Under the pieces are notes generated by a model. It ran no database searches and was not told the DNA's origin. It saw only the letters and a list, made by a program, of their open reading frames with translations. Shown here piece after piece: positions 10,279 through 21,887 of a stretch of DNA of 64,000 nt. This DNA is from Gemmatimonadales bacterium (GTDB taxonomy: Bacteria > Gemmatimonadota > Gemmatimonadetes > Gemmatimonadales > GWC2-71-9): positions 124,001 to 188,000 of the forward strand of contig DASYCE010000002.1 of assembly GCA_036500345.1 (NCBI GenBank). The letters are read 5' to 3'. Position 1 is the first letter of the stretch. Every line of letters starts with the position of its first letter. A program made the translations under genes and the position numbers.

Positions 10279-11132
10279 CGGCGTGCTCGTCCGACGGGAA
10301 GTGCGGACGCCCACAGCCGGAGGCGCGCCTTCCAGTCGAGTGGGCCTCGTTGCGACGCCTCCCGGAGAAACTCGCGCGCCGACCTGGTCTCGCCGTAGTG
10401 GTAGAGCTCAAGTCCGTACTCGCGGTAGATCGTGAATTCGCGTCGCCGCAGCAGGTCGCCGGGCAGACCGAGTTGCCCCGCGACGCGACGAACGTTGGTC
10501 AGTTCCGCGTTGGCGAAGCGAAGCGTCTGTGCGGTGAGGCTCTGTGGCGTGGGCCGATAGTCGACCAGCGGGTACGGCAGGAGGTCGAATCGCCATCCGG
10601 CGTGTGCCAATCGCAGCCACAGGTTGTAGTCCTCCACCCCGATGAGCTCCCGCGTTTCGTCAAATCCGCCGACCGCTTCCCACGCAGCCTTCCGCAGCAG
10701 CACCGTCGACGTCGGGATGTAGTTGCGCTCCCAGAGCAGCGGGAAGTCGATGTCCCCTTCCGGCATCGCCGAGATCCGGTCCTCACGGGCGGAAAGACCC
10801 GCGATGACCGCGACCTCTGGATCGGCAACGTGCGGTAACTGACGTTCGAGTCGGTCGGGGCGGCTGATATCGTCGGCGTCCAGCAACGCGATCCACTCCG
10901 CCCGGGCGTCCCTGATCCCCGTATTGCGCGCGGCAGCTGGTCCACGGTTCTCCTGACGGATGACCCGCGCCCCCGCGGCGGCGGCGACCGCCGCCGTCTC
11001 GTCTCGTGAACCATCATCGACGACGATCAGCTCGTCGGCCGGAGTGGATTGCGAGAGTGCTGACGAAATCGCCCGCTGGACGACCTCGGCCGCCTGGTAG
11101 GCGGGGATGACGAAGGCGACCCGGGGGCTCAC
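10275..11132 (-). CDS. Family 2 glycosyltransferase
   Basis: 285 residues with a GT-A fold: VAFVIPAYQAAEVV at the start, VVDDGSRDET, NRGPAAARNTGI and the metal-binding DADD (near 93). The length and absence of membrane segments fit a soluble GT2 enzyme adding one sugar to a growing glycan. It is first in a three-gene operon (GT2, GT4, VanZ) with ATGA overlaps. The 371-bp gap upstream contains a sigma-54 candidate facing the other way; I see no clear promoter for this operon. Confidence 0.88.
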   Translation of the reverse strand: MSPRVAFVIPAYQAAEVVQRAISSALSQSTPADELIVVDDGSRDETAAVAAAAGARVIRQENRGPAAARNTGIRDARAEWIALLDADDISRPDRLERQLPHVADPEVAVIAGLSAREDRISAMPEGDIDFPLLWERNYIPTSTVLLRKAAWEAVGGFDETRELIGVEDYNLWLRLAHAGWRFDLLPYPLVDYRPTPQSLTAQTLRFANAELTNVRRVAGQLGLPGDLLRRREFTIYREYGLELYHYGETRSAREFLREASQRGPLDWKARLRLWASALPVGRARR

Positions 11133-11221
11133 TAGTGCAGCCCCGCGAGTTGCATCCAGCCGGGAATTCTCACCGCAAGATACCGATCAAAAAATAAACA
11201 GTTCATCGTGTTTACCATGCT

Positions 11222-11237
11222 GATGCCAGCGCGCAAC
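11222..11237. promoter_or_regulatory. Near-match to the palindromic enhancer motif
   Basis: GATGCCAGCGCGCAAC matches GTTGCG-N4-CGCAAC at 10 of 12 defined positions. It lies about 70 bp upstream of a -24/-12 candidate at 11298, a usual distance for a sigma-54 activator site. Confidence 0.4.
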
Positions 11238-11297
11238 AGATTTGTAAGTCATTGTTACGAAAGCATTTGATAATTTTCGCCAAGCGGCTAATCCGAG

Positions 11298-11313
11298 TGG
11301 TCTGCCTATTGCG
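11298..11313 (+). promoter_or_regulatory. Sigma-54 promoter candidate upstream of riboswitch
   Basis: TGGTCTGCCTATTGCG has GG at -24 and TTGC at -12 with exact spacing (8 of 12 consensus positions). Transcription from it would begin near 11324, just before the riboswitch candidate, giving a leader of about 180 nt. Confidence 0.45.
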
Positions 11314-11360
11314 AATATCGAACAGCGTCGGGGCGAAAGTCGCTCCGGAAAATCGTCGTG

Positions 11361-11458
11361 ACGCTGCCCAGAGCACACCTGTGGAAACGCAGGGTCGCAG
11401 AGTCAGGGAGCTACCGCGCTCAATACAGCGAGCGCCATGCCCGCCCAGCCGCCAGCGT
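11361..11458 (+). promoter_or_regulatory. Candidate cyclic-di-GMP-I (GEMM) riboswitch
   Basis: The leader has the GEMM-I hallmarks in order. A closing stem pairs ACGCTG (11361-11366) with CAGCGT (11453-11458). GCACACC corresponds to the usual GCAAACC. A 6-bp hairpin CCTG-TG/CG-CAGG is capped by a GAAA tetraloop (11378-11393). GGGTCGCAGAG corresponds to GGGACGCAAAG. A second arm runs from GCTA to CCATGC, which resembles the tetraloop receptor halves. A further hairpin (11464-11481) follows as a possible expression platform. Several conserved bases differ (A to C, A to T, A to G), so ligand identity is uncertain. The controlled gene would be the lipoprotein at 11504. Confidence 0.5.
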
Positions 11459-11503
11459 AACTCCCTGGTCACCGGACCAGGTCAACCTGGGCTGAGGCTC
11501 GTC

Positions 11504-11923
11504 ATGAAGATGTCTGTCCGTGGTCTTGTTCGGATCGTCGCTCCCGCTGCGTTCGCCTTCGCCGCCGCGTGCAGTTCCGATGCTGGCACCAGCGTCACCA
11601 CGCCGCCACCGGCCCCGAGCGGCGGATGGCTCACCTTGCAGCTGGTCACGCCGCGTACCGACGACGGTGCAGCACAGTTCGCCGTGCGTGGACCCGCGAT
11701 CGACAGCGTCAAGCTCATCGGATATGACGGCTTCGCCACCATCCAGTCCGGTACCGCCAACTTGATTGTCACGGGGGCCGTCACGGGTGGCAGCGTCGCC
11801 CAGATCTACGTCCCCGACCTGTCGCTCGCCGGAGAATATCAGGCATCGATCGCTGCGGCGGCCGCCCGCCAGACCTATGTCATGCAGTCGCTCACCGGCT
11901 ATCGCGCCGTGCTGGTGCGCTGA
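11504..11923 (+). CDS. Small lipoprotein
   Basis: 139 residues from the ATG at 11504; an ATG two codons later is an alternative. Residues 1-23 are a lipoprotein signal with the lipobox FAAAC. The mature part is a Pro-rich spacer (TTPPPAPSGG) followed by ~110 residues of predicted beta-strands with no family I recognise. It is the only plus-strand gene between 7.9 and 16 kb. It has its own leader with a sigma-54 candidate and a riboswitch candidate, and is flanked by glycosyltransferase operons. Its last 25 bp overlap the end of the convergent gene. A role in the cell envelope or matrix, tuned by c-di-GMP, is inference. Confidence 0.75.
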   Translation: MKMSVRGLVRIVAPAAFAFAAACSSDAGTSVTTPPPAPSGGWLTLQLVTPRTDDGAAQFAVRGPAIDSVKLIGYDGFATIQSGTANLIVTGAVTGGSVAQIYVPDLSLAGEYQASIAAAAARQTYVMQSLTGYRAVLVR

Positions 11924-12927
11924 GGCCGGACGACAAGATCCGCAAGCACCGGAACGTGGTCGGATCCGAGATCCGGTCCGATCCACGTTCGCCGGGAAGC
12001 GACCCGATCGTTCATCAGAATGTGATCGATACGGATCCCATGCCAGCGTGAGTGCCAGCTGTAGCCCGCACCGATCCCCGCCTCCTCGAACGCATCTGAA
12101 AATCGCGACCACCACCGCGAATAGATCCGGCTCTCCTCGGGCGTGTTGAAGTCCCCCGCGACAATCAGCGGGCCACCGGAATCAATCACAGGCTGCAGGA
12201 ACGCGATCGCCAGCCGCGATTCGACGTTGCGGATTGCCGAAATCGAATCGACGCCGGTCGACAGACCGGGCCACGCCGATGGATGGCGGAACTCGATCAG
12301 CGCGTCGCGCGGCGATTTCAGGTGCAGCAGGGCGATGGTGACAGCTTGCGACCCGATCCGGATCGTCGCCTTCGCGATCGCGAGCTTGCCGTGGAGCTTC
12401 CAGATGTCATCCTGCGATCGGAAGTCCCACGCGACGATCGGAAACTTCGAGAGAAAACAGAGCTCTCCGCCCGACTTGAAATTCCATCCTGCGGGGACGC
12501 GAATCGCATCGGAATACGACGGACACTCGACCAGGGTGGCGACGTCCGCATCCATCGAGTCGAGTCGCGCGAGAGTGGTTCTCGTTACCGCCTGGCTGGT
12601 CGCCATGTTGAATTCGACCAGCCGGAACATCGTCGGGCCCGAGGCGGCGAGACCAATCCGCGCCGGTCCGATGCGCATGCCAAGAATTCCGGCGAGGACC
12701 GCTACCATGGTCAGCAGCGCCGGAACGATCCCGGATCGGGGCCGCGAAAGCAGCAGCGGCAGCGGCAGGACGAGCAAGGGGAGGGCCATCCAGCGCGGAC
12801 CAAAGAGGAGCGGGAACACGGGCCACCACTGATCGCCTCCGGCTCGAAGGCCGATCGCAGCGAATACTGCGGCTGCGGCGCCGCCCCAGGCGAGCCACCA
12901 TCTGACCGGCATCGTCCTCCGGTTCAT
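11899..12927 (-). CDS. Endonuclease/exonuclease/phosphatase-fold membrane protein
   Basis: 342 residues. Three hydrophobic segments lie within residues 8-85, then a catalytic domain of the EEP superfamily: FRLVEFNMA at the start, VAGDFNTPEE (Asp/Asn site), IDHILMND and GSDHVPVLADL (catalytic Asp-His). The family cleaves phosphodiesters in nucleic acids, lipids or sugar phosphates. The membrane anchor and glycan neighbours suggest an envelope role, but the substrate is unknown. Its ATG overlaps the TGA of the upstream glycosyltransferase (ATGA). Its 3' end overlaps the convergent lipoprotein gene by 25 bp. Confidence 0.85.
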   Translation of the reverse strand: MNRRTMPVRWWLAWGGAAAAVFAAIGLRAGGDQWWPVFPLLFGPRWMALPLLVLPLPLLLSRPRSGIVPALLTMVAVLAGILGMRIGPARIGLAASGPTMFRLVEFNMATSQAVTRTTLARLDSMDADVATLVECPSYSDAIRVPAGWNFKSGGELCFLSKFPIVAWDFRSQDDIWKLHGKLAIAKATIRIGSQAVTIALLHLKSPRDALIEFRHPSAWPGLSTGVDSISAIRNVESRLAIAFLQPVIDSGGPLIVAGDFNTPEESRIYSRWWSRFSDAFEEAGIGAGYSWHSRWHGIRIDHILMNDRVASRRTWIGPDLGSDHVPVLADLVVRPQRTSTAR

Positions 12928-13946
12928 CCGCGGCCCTGTCGCTCATGTCTCATCGGCCAGTAGGCGAGTCCGGCCCAGAAGCCGATCCCCCACGCCAGAT
13001 GAATCACCAGGAAGACGATCGGAAGAATCGGAAGCAGAGCGAGTCCCTGCTTGGATGCGATCCGAGTGCTTGCGAGGACGGAGACCGCGGCGTACGCCAC
13101 GAGATGTGCTGCGCCGAGCACTCCCAGGTGCGCCACGAGCCACGGCGTGAGTATCACGGAGAGGACGAACGTCGGCGCCACCAGCTGGCGCCAGCGAATC
13201 GAAGTGCGGTGCTCCAGCAGCGTGCGCACCTTCCAGAAGCCATATCGCGCGTACTGGCGGGCGAGCTTGGGAAGTGTGCCGCGGACCTGATAGGTCGACC
13301 GGATCGTCGGCGAGAGGTAGACGGTGTCGCCGCGTGCGCGGAGCCGGATGTTCATCTCGTAATCTTCGTTGACCGCCCAGTCGGTACGCATGCCGCCGAG
13401 CTCGCGGAGCGTCGTCGTGCGCCAGGCGCCGAGGTACACGGTGTCGGTGAACGCCGGGGCAGTGGCGTTCCGATATTTCGCGTCGCCGGCGGCGAATGGG
13501 GACGAAACCGCCGCGGCGATCGCGCGGGTCACCCACGTCGTTCCGTGTGCGCGCTGGACGCCACCCACATTCCCCGCGCCGGTTTCTTCGAGGAGCCGGA
13601 CGCACTCGGCCACGTAGTCTGCCGCGTAGCTCGAGTGGGCATCCATCCGGACCACGAAGTCGCCGCGCGCAGCGGCGAGGCCGCGATTGAACGCGGCCGC
13701 CTGCAGACGATCGGGATTGTCGAGGAGTTGCACCCGTGGATCTTCCACGGCGATGCGGCGGACGATCTCATCGCTGCCATCGGTGCTGGCGCCGTCGAGG
13801 ACCAGCACCTCGATCGTCCCCATCGCGGGGAGGTCGCTGGCGAGCACTGACGCGAGACATGTCGCGATATTCTCCCGCTCATTGCGCATCGGGATGATGA
13901 TCGTGACAGTCGGGGCAGGGCGCGCTGGAGAGGAAAGGTCCGCCAC
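12924..13946 (-). CDS. Membrane-associated family 2 glycosyltransferase, ExoA-like
   Basis: 340 residues. The GT-A domain (10-240) shows TIIIPMRNERENI, VLDGASTDGS, the DAHSSY metal site (near 101-103) and the acceptor motif NEDYEMNIRLR. Two to three membrane helices follow at the C-terminus (VAPTFVLSVILTPWLVAHL, ALLPILPIVFLVIHLAW). The layout matches ExoA-type enzymes, which extend lipid-linked exopolysaccharide units at the inner membrane. A terminator separates it from the PEP-CTERM gene upstream, and it shares an ATGA overlap with the next gene. Confidence 0.87.
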   Translation of the reverse strand: MADLSSPARPAPTVTIIIPMRNERENIATCLASVLASDLPAMGTIEVLVLDGASTDGSDEIVRRIAVEDPRVQLLDNPDRLQAAAFNRGLAAARGDFVVRMDAHSSYAADYVAECVRLLEETGAGNVGGVQRAHGTTWVTRAIAAAVSSPFAAGDAKYRNATAPAFTDTVYLGAWRTTTLRELGGMRTDWAVNEDYEMNIRLRARGDTVYLSPTIRSTYQVRGTLPKLARQYARYGFWKVRTLLEHRTSIRWRQLVAPTFVLSVILTPWLVAHLGVLGAAHLVAYAAVSVLASTRIASKQGLALLPILPIVFLVIHLAWGIGFWAGLAYWPMRHERQGRG

Positions 13947-13970
13947 GCTCGGGGTGTTGAGGGGAAAACT

Positions 13971-14005
13971 GAAGCGGGTTCCGGCGTCGTGCCGGAACCC
14001 GCTTC
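13971..14005 (-). terminator. Rho-independent terminator after PEP-CTERM gene
   Basis: A perfect 15-bp stem (GAAGCGGGTTCCGGC and its complement) with loop GTCGT. On the minus strand it is followed by AGTTTTCCCC. It ends transcription of the PEP-CTERM gene at 14033-14740. Confidence 0.8.
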
Positions 14006-14032
14006 AAAGCTACTCGGTGCCGCTGGGTGAAA

Positions 14033-14740
14033 CTACTTGCGGCGGCGGCGCAGACCTGCACCGGCAAGACCAGTGAGTCCGAACGCCACCAGGCTGAGCG
14101 TCCCCGGCTCCGGAACGGTCGGCTCAGGCACGTGCGCGATGAATTCCTGCTCACCGTGGCCAGCGCCAAGATCGTCCGAGATGACGACCCACTCGCTGGG
14201 GATGATCGAGCTGGCGTCGGCAAGGTCGATCCAGTGCTGGACGTCGGTGCCGTCGTAGTCGCTATGACCTGAGGGGTCAAATCCCATGATTGTCCAGATC
14301 GCGAACTGGATCTCCGGATTGCCACCCCATCCCGGCGACCCGTGGGGATTGTCGCTCGAAAAATCGTCGGTTCCGGACATGAACTGAACCAGCGACGCTG
14401 CCTTCTCATATGCAAGCGGCGCGATGCCAGGCTGATTGACCTGGCTGAAATCGCTTCCGCCGAGGGAGGTGATCCACGCGTTGTAAAATCCGGTCGGAAT
14501 GTTCGGCGTGATGTTGTCGGTTTCGTCGACGCACCAGATCTGGAACGTCCCCCCGCCGGCAAACTGACCCGACAGGCCGTTGTACGAGCCGATCGATTCA
14601 CTGATGTTGCAGGGATTGTTGAACACGTTCACCCCTGAACAGCCGGCCACCTGGAACTGCACGTTGACCGGGGCTTGAGCTTGGGCGCCGACCGCGACAA
14701 ATGCGAGAAGGGCCGCGCCAGCTGCGACACTACGAATCAT
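14033..14740 (-). CDS. PEP-CTERM sorting-domain protein 1
   Basis: 235 residues. An N-terminal signal peptide ends at AQAQA. The C-terminus is a textbook PEP-CTERM tail: VPEPGT, a hydrophobic helix (LSLVAFGLTGLAGAG) and the basic end LRRRRK. The exosortase encoded at 32248-33153 is the obvious processing enzyme. The mature domain has conserved Cys pairs (VAGCSGVNVFNNPC and IWCVDETDN) and an alternating beta pattern, but no family I can name. It is clearly paralogous to the protein encoded just upstream, so the pair is a tandem duplication. I see no separate promoter in the 83-bp gap. Confidence 0.93.
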   Translation of the reverse strand: MIRSVAAGAALLAFVAVGAQAQAPVNVQFQVAGCSGVNVFNNPCNISESIGSYNGLSGQFAGGGTFQIWCVDETDNITPNIPTGFYNAWITSLGGSDFSQVNQPGIAPLAYEKAASLVQFMSGTDDFSSDNPHGSPGWGGNPEIQFAIWTIMGFDPSGHSDYDGTDVQHWIDLADASSIIPSEWVVISDDLGAGHGEQEFIAHVPEPTVPEPGTLSLVAFGLTGLAGAGLRRRRK

Positions 14741-14768
14741 GCGGTGTACTCCGTCCTGAAAAGGTCAA

Positions 14769-14791
14769 GGTGCCGCAGCATCTGCGGCACC
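14769..14791 (-). terminator. Hairpin terminator between PEP-CTERM genes
   Basis: A 10-bp stem GGTGCCGCAG/CTGCGGCACC with a 3-nt loop, followed on the minus strand by TTGACCTTTT. The T-run is not immediately adjacent, so it may be partial and allow read-through to the second paralogue. Confidence 0.55.
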
Positions 14792-14823
14792 GTGAAAAGA
14801 CCTGCGAAGAGCTGCTTCGGATG

Positions 14824-15552
14824 CTACTTCCGGCGGCGGCGGAAACCTGCACCCGCCATCCCGACGAGTCCGACTGCCAGCATCGCCATCGTGCCCGGCT
14901 CCGGGGTCGGCACTTCCTCCGGGAACGAGACCTGCGCCAGGAACTCCTGCTCACCGTGACCCGCTCCGAGGGCGTCCGAGATGATCACCCAGTCGTTCGG
15001 GTCGATCGACGCCGTGTTGGCGGCCGCAAAAGCTGTCCAGTGCGCGACATCGGCCGCATTGTAGCCCGAGTGACCAGTCGGATCGTAGCCCATCAGAGTC
15101 CAGATTGCGAACTGGATCTGCGGGTTTCCGCCCCACGTGGTCGCGCCATGAGCGGTGGCCGGGTTCGATGGATCGATGAAGTCATCCGTGCCGCTCATTT
15201 CCTGGGTAAGCACCGCCGCTTCGGTGTAGTTCAGCGGGGCGCCAGCCGGCTTGTACACGTTGGTGAACGGCCCGTTCAGCGAAGTCGCGAAGGCGTTGTA
15301 GAAGCCGGTCGGGATGCCCGGCGTGATCTGGTCGGTTTCGTCGACGCACCAGATCTGGAACGTCGGACCACTCGAGAACTGGCCCTGGAGGCCGTTGTAC
15401 GAGCCGATCGAAGCGCTGGAACCGCAAGCGTCGTTGAAGACGTTGACGCCAGAGCAGCTGGCAACCTGGAACTGCACGGGAACGGTCTGCGCGCTTGCGC
15501 CGGTTGCAAGGACCGCAGCGAGGGCAACGCCACCAACAATACGGCGCAGCAT
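14824..15552 (-). CDS. PEP-CTERM sorting-domain protein 2
   Basis: 242 residues with a signal peptide ending SAQT. The PEP-CTERM tail is TPEPGT, the helix MAMLAVGLVGMAGAG and the basic end FRRRRK. The mature region shares with its neighbour the motifs VQFQVA-CSGVNVFN, FQIWCVDETD, IPTGFYNA, IQFAIWT-MG and GAGHGEQEF. PEP-CTERM proteins are exported, then recognised and cleaved by exosortase, usually in bacteria that make exopolysaccharide. A sigma-54 promoter candidate lies at 15621-15636 and a palindromic enhancer candidate at 15791-15806. Confidence 0.93.
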   Translation of the reverse strand: MLRRIVGGVALAAVLATGASAQTVPVQFQVASCSGVNVFNDACGSSASIGSYNGLQGQFSSGPTFQIWCVDETDQITPGIPTGFYNAFATSLNGPFTNVYKPAGAPLNYTEAAVLTQEMSGTDDFIDPSNPATAHGATTWGGNPQIQFAIWTLMGYDPTGHSGYNAADVAHWTAFAAANTASIDPNDWVIISDALGAGHGEQEFLAQVSFPEEVPTPEPGTMAMLAVGLVGMAGAGFRRRRK

Positions 15553-15620
15553 GTCATTTACTCCGATTCAAAAAGGTTGTGCTCTGCAGACTCGAACTAA
15601 GTGCTTACGGGCCCCTCAGG

Positions 15621-15636
15621 AGCATACGGTATGCCA
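15621..15636 (-). promoter_or_regulatory. Sigma-54 promoter candidate for PEP-CTERM gene
   Basis: On the minus strand TGGCATACCGTATGCT fits TGGCACG-N4-TTGCW at 9 of 12 positions with both doublets. Start of transcription would be near 15609, 57 bp before the ATG. It also contains the inverted repeat GCATAC-G-GTATGC, so it could be part of a hairpin or operator instead. Confidence 0.5.
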
Positions 15637-15790
15637 CCTGAGCGGCCGCATTGTCGACAAGACCTCCTCGGAAGATCAATCATGCGTAACCAATTGGTAT
15701 AACATGTCTTACGTCGCGAAAGCCGGCAAGAGAATCGATGAAAATGAGGGTGTGCATCCAGACGGTGTCGTAGCCCGTCAACCACAACTT

Positions 15791-15806
15791 GTTGCGGCAT
15801 CGCAAC
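15791..15806. promoter_or_regulatory. Palindromic site GTTGCG-N4-CGCAAC between divergent genes
   Basis: GTTGCGGCATCGCAAC is an exact match to the motif at 3680-3695, differing only in the central four bases. It lies about 160 bp from the PEP-CTERM promoter candidate and about 190 bp from the protease promoter candidate, so it could serve both. The remaining ~525-bp gap (15553-16077) shows no gene. Confidence 0.6.
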
Positions 15807-15984
15807 GGCACCTTCCCGAGGGGGCACATCGGCCATTTTGTGGACCTGACGCGACAATCGGTTCGCAAGCGGAATTCTCCCGCAGATAGAAATTGGATAA
15901 AAATTTGACGATCAGTCTCTGTCATTTCCCGGGGATGACAGCAAGAAAACAGCTAAAACTGGCATTTGATCGGAATACGACTCA

Positions 15985-16000
15985 TGGAACGGGACCTGCA
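15985..16000 (+). promoter_or_regulatory. Sigma-54 promoter candidate for repeat subtilase
   Basis: TGGAACGGGACCTGCA matches the -24/-12 consensus at 10 of 12 positions with both doublets. The predicted start near 16011 leaves a 67-bp leader before the ATG at 16078. Confidence 0.6.
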
Positions 16001-16077
16001 TAAGAACCGGTCAGTTCTCGGCCGATACTAGCTCGCATCTTCGGCTACTGCTGTCCAACGCTTTCCAGGTCACCATC

Positions 16078-20733
<4,656 letters not shown>

Positions 20734-20743
20734 AGGTGAATTG

Positions 20744-20770
20744 CTCCCGGCGTCTGCGCGACGCCGGGAG
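20744..20770 (+). terminator. Hairpin between convergent genes
   Basis: A perfect 11-bp stem CTCCCGGCGTC/GACGCCGGGAG with loop TGCGC. It lies between the protease stop and the convergent PP-loop gene stop and could serve both strands. There is no strong T-run. Confidence 0.6.
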
Positions 20771-20774
20771 TGGT

Positions 20775-21887
20775 TCAGTCGCGGTGGAGGATGCGGCGGA
20801 ATCGTCCGCCGGTCAGCGTGTGGTCGAGATCGCGGACGAGCCAGCGCACCCGGATCCGCTTGATCAGCGCCGACAGCGCGGCAAAGAACTCCGGATCGTC
20901 AGCTGGTGAGACTACGTCCAGCAATTCGATCCAGTCCTCGAGAATCGGCTGCGAGCGGATGTTGAGCTGTCGCAGCGCCGCCAGGTCGTCGAGTCGCGGC
21001 AACGTGGGAATCGTCAGGCCGAGGGCGCGCGCACCCGCCATGGTGCGCAGACACTTCTCGCACCGGCCGCAGTTATGCTGTCCGCCCTGGAGGCAGACCC
21101 GTAACCGGGTGAGGCGGGGGAGTCCCGGGACGGCGATCGCCGCGAGCTTGTCGATGCGCCGCGCGCCACAACCGTGATGAACGATCTGCAATCCTTCAGT
21201 CGACCATTTCGGATCGGTGACGGGATGGCTCCCGGCCGGCGTGAGATCGGCCCACGACGCACTCGACGGGATGAAGAGCGTGGCGAATCCGCCGGCCATT
21301 GCGACCGCACTCAGCGCGGGACCGAGATAATCGCTCCAGTCGAGTCCGAAGGCGTGACAGATGTCCTTGATGTTGGTGTGCGCGACGGCGAGCTTCACGC
21401 CGACCGCCGCGGCAGTGGTCGTGTGCTCGGCAATCACCTCATTGAAGACGGCGTCGAGCGGCGTCTTGCCGAGATCGACCCGGTCCACGAGCAGCAGGTG
21501 TGACAGCCGCTCGTGTTCGCGAACGACCGTATACGACGAATCGACGCCACCCGAGAAGAGGGTGGCCGTTCCGTCGCCGACCGGCGCCGGCGACACGTTG
21601 GTGGCCTGCACGACGGTTGGGCGCGCCCAGCTGTACCATCGCAGGTAGATCTCCTGCAATTGCGCGAGACCCGCGAGCAACTGCGGCGACACCGGGAACC
21701 GGTCGTCGACTTCAATCGCCTCGCCGCGAGCCATGGCCGGGAGGAATGCCGCGGCGAGGAACGGGTCGGCGCGGAGCGCCGGTGCCGGGCGGTCGCGAAA
21801 GTCGAACCACAGGGTGTGCTCACCGATGGTTCCTTCGATCGCCTGTCCCCGACCATTTCGCGCCCGGATGTCCGTAATCCGCATCAT
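20775..21887 (-). CDS. PP-loop ATPase (QueC-like fold) in glycan operon
   Basis: 370 residues from the ATG at 21887, chosen because it overlaps the upstream stop (ATGATG context). The PP-loop FSGGVDSSY (near 130) binds ATP. A Cys cluster NCGRCEKCLRTM near residue 290 resembles the zinc site of QueC-type enzymes. The N-terminal ~110 residues are unfamiliar. Members of this superfamily adenylate a carboxylate or carbonyl before adding nitrogen or sulfur. At the end of a polysaccharide operon it may amidate a sugar acid or modify a carrier (inference). It is not a standard queuosine gene, as no queuosine neighbours are present. Confidence 0.8.
   Translation of the reverse strand: MMRITDIRARNGRGQAIEGTIGEHTLWFDFRDRPAPALRADPFLAAAFLPAMARGEAIEVDDRFPVSPQLLAGLAQLQEIYLRWYSWARPTVVQATNVSPAPVGDGTATLFSGGVDSSYTVVREHERLSHLLLVDRVDLGKTPLDAVFNEVIAEHTTTAAAVGVKLAVAHTNIKDICHAFGLDWSDYLGPALSAVAMAGGFATLFIPSSASWADLTPAGSHPVTDPKWSTEGLQIVHHGCGARRIDKLAAIAVPGLPRLTRLRVCLQGGQHNCGRCEKCLRTMAGARALGLTIPTLPRLDDLAALRQLNIRSQPILEDWIELLDVVSPADDPEFFAALSALIKRIRVRWLVRDLDHTLTGGRFRRILHRD

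Noticed and set aside
15553-16077. Second riboswitch before the PEP-CTERM or subtilase genes
   Set aside because: No GCAAACC/GACGCAAAG-type core or other known riboswitch pattern could be found there.
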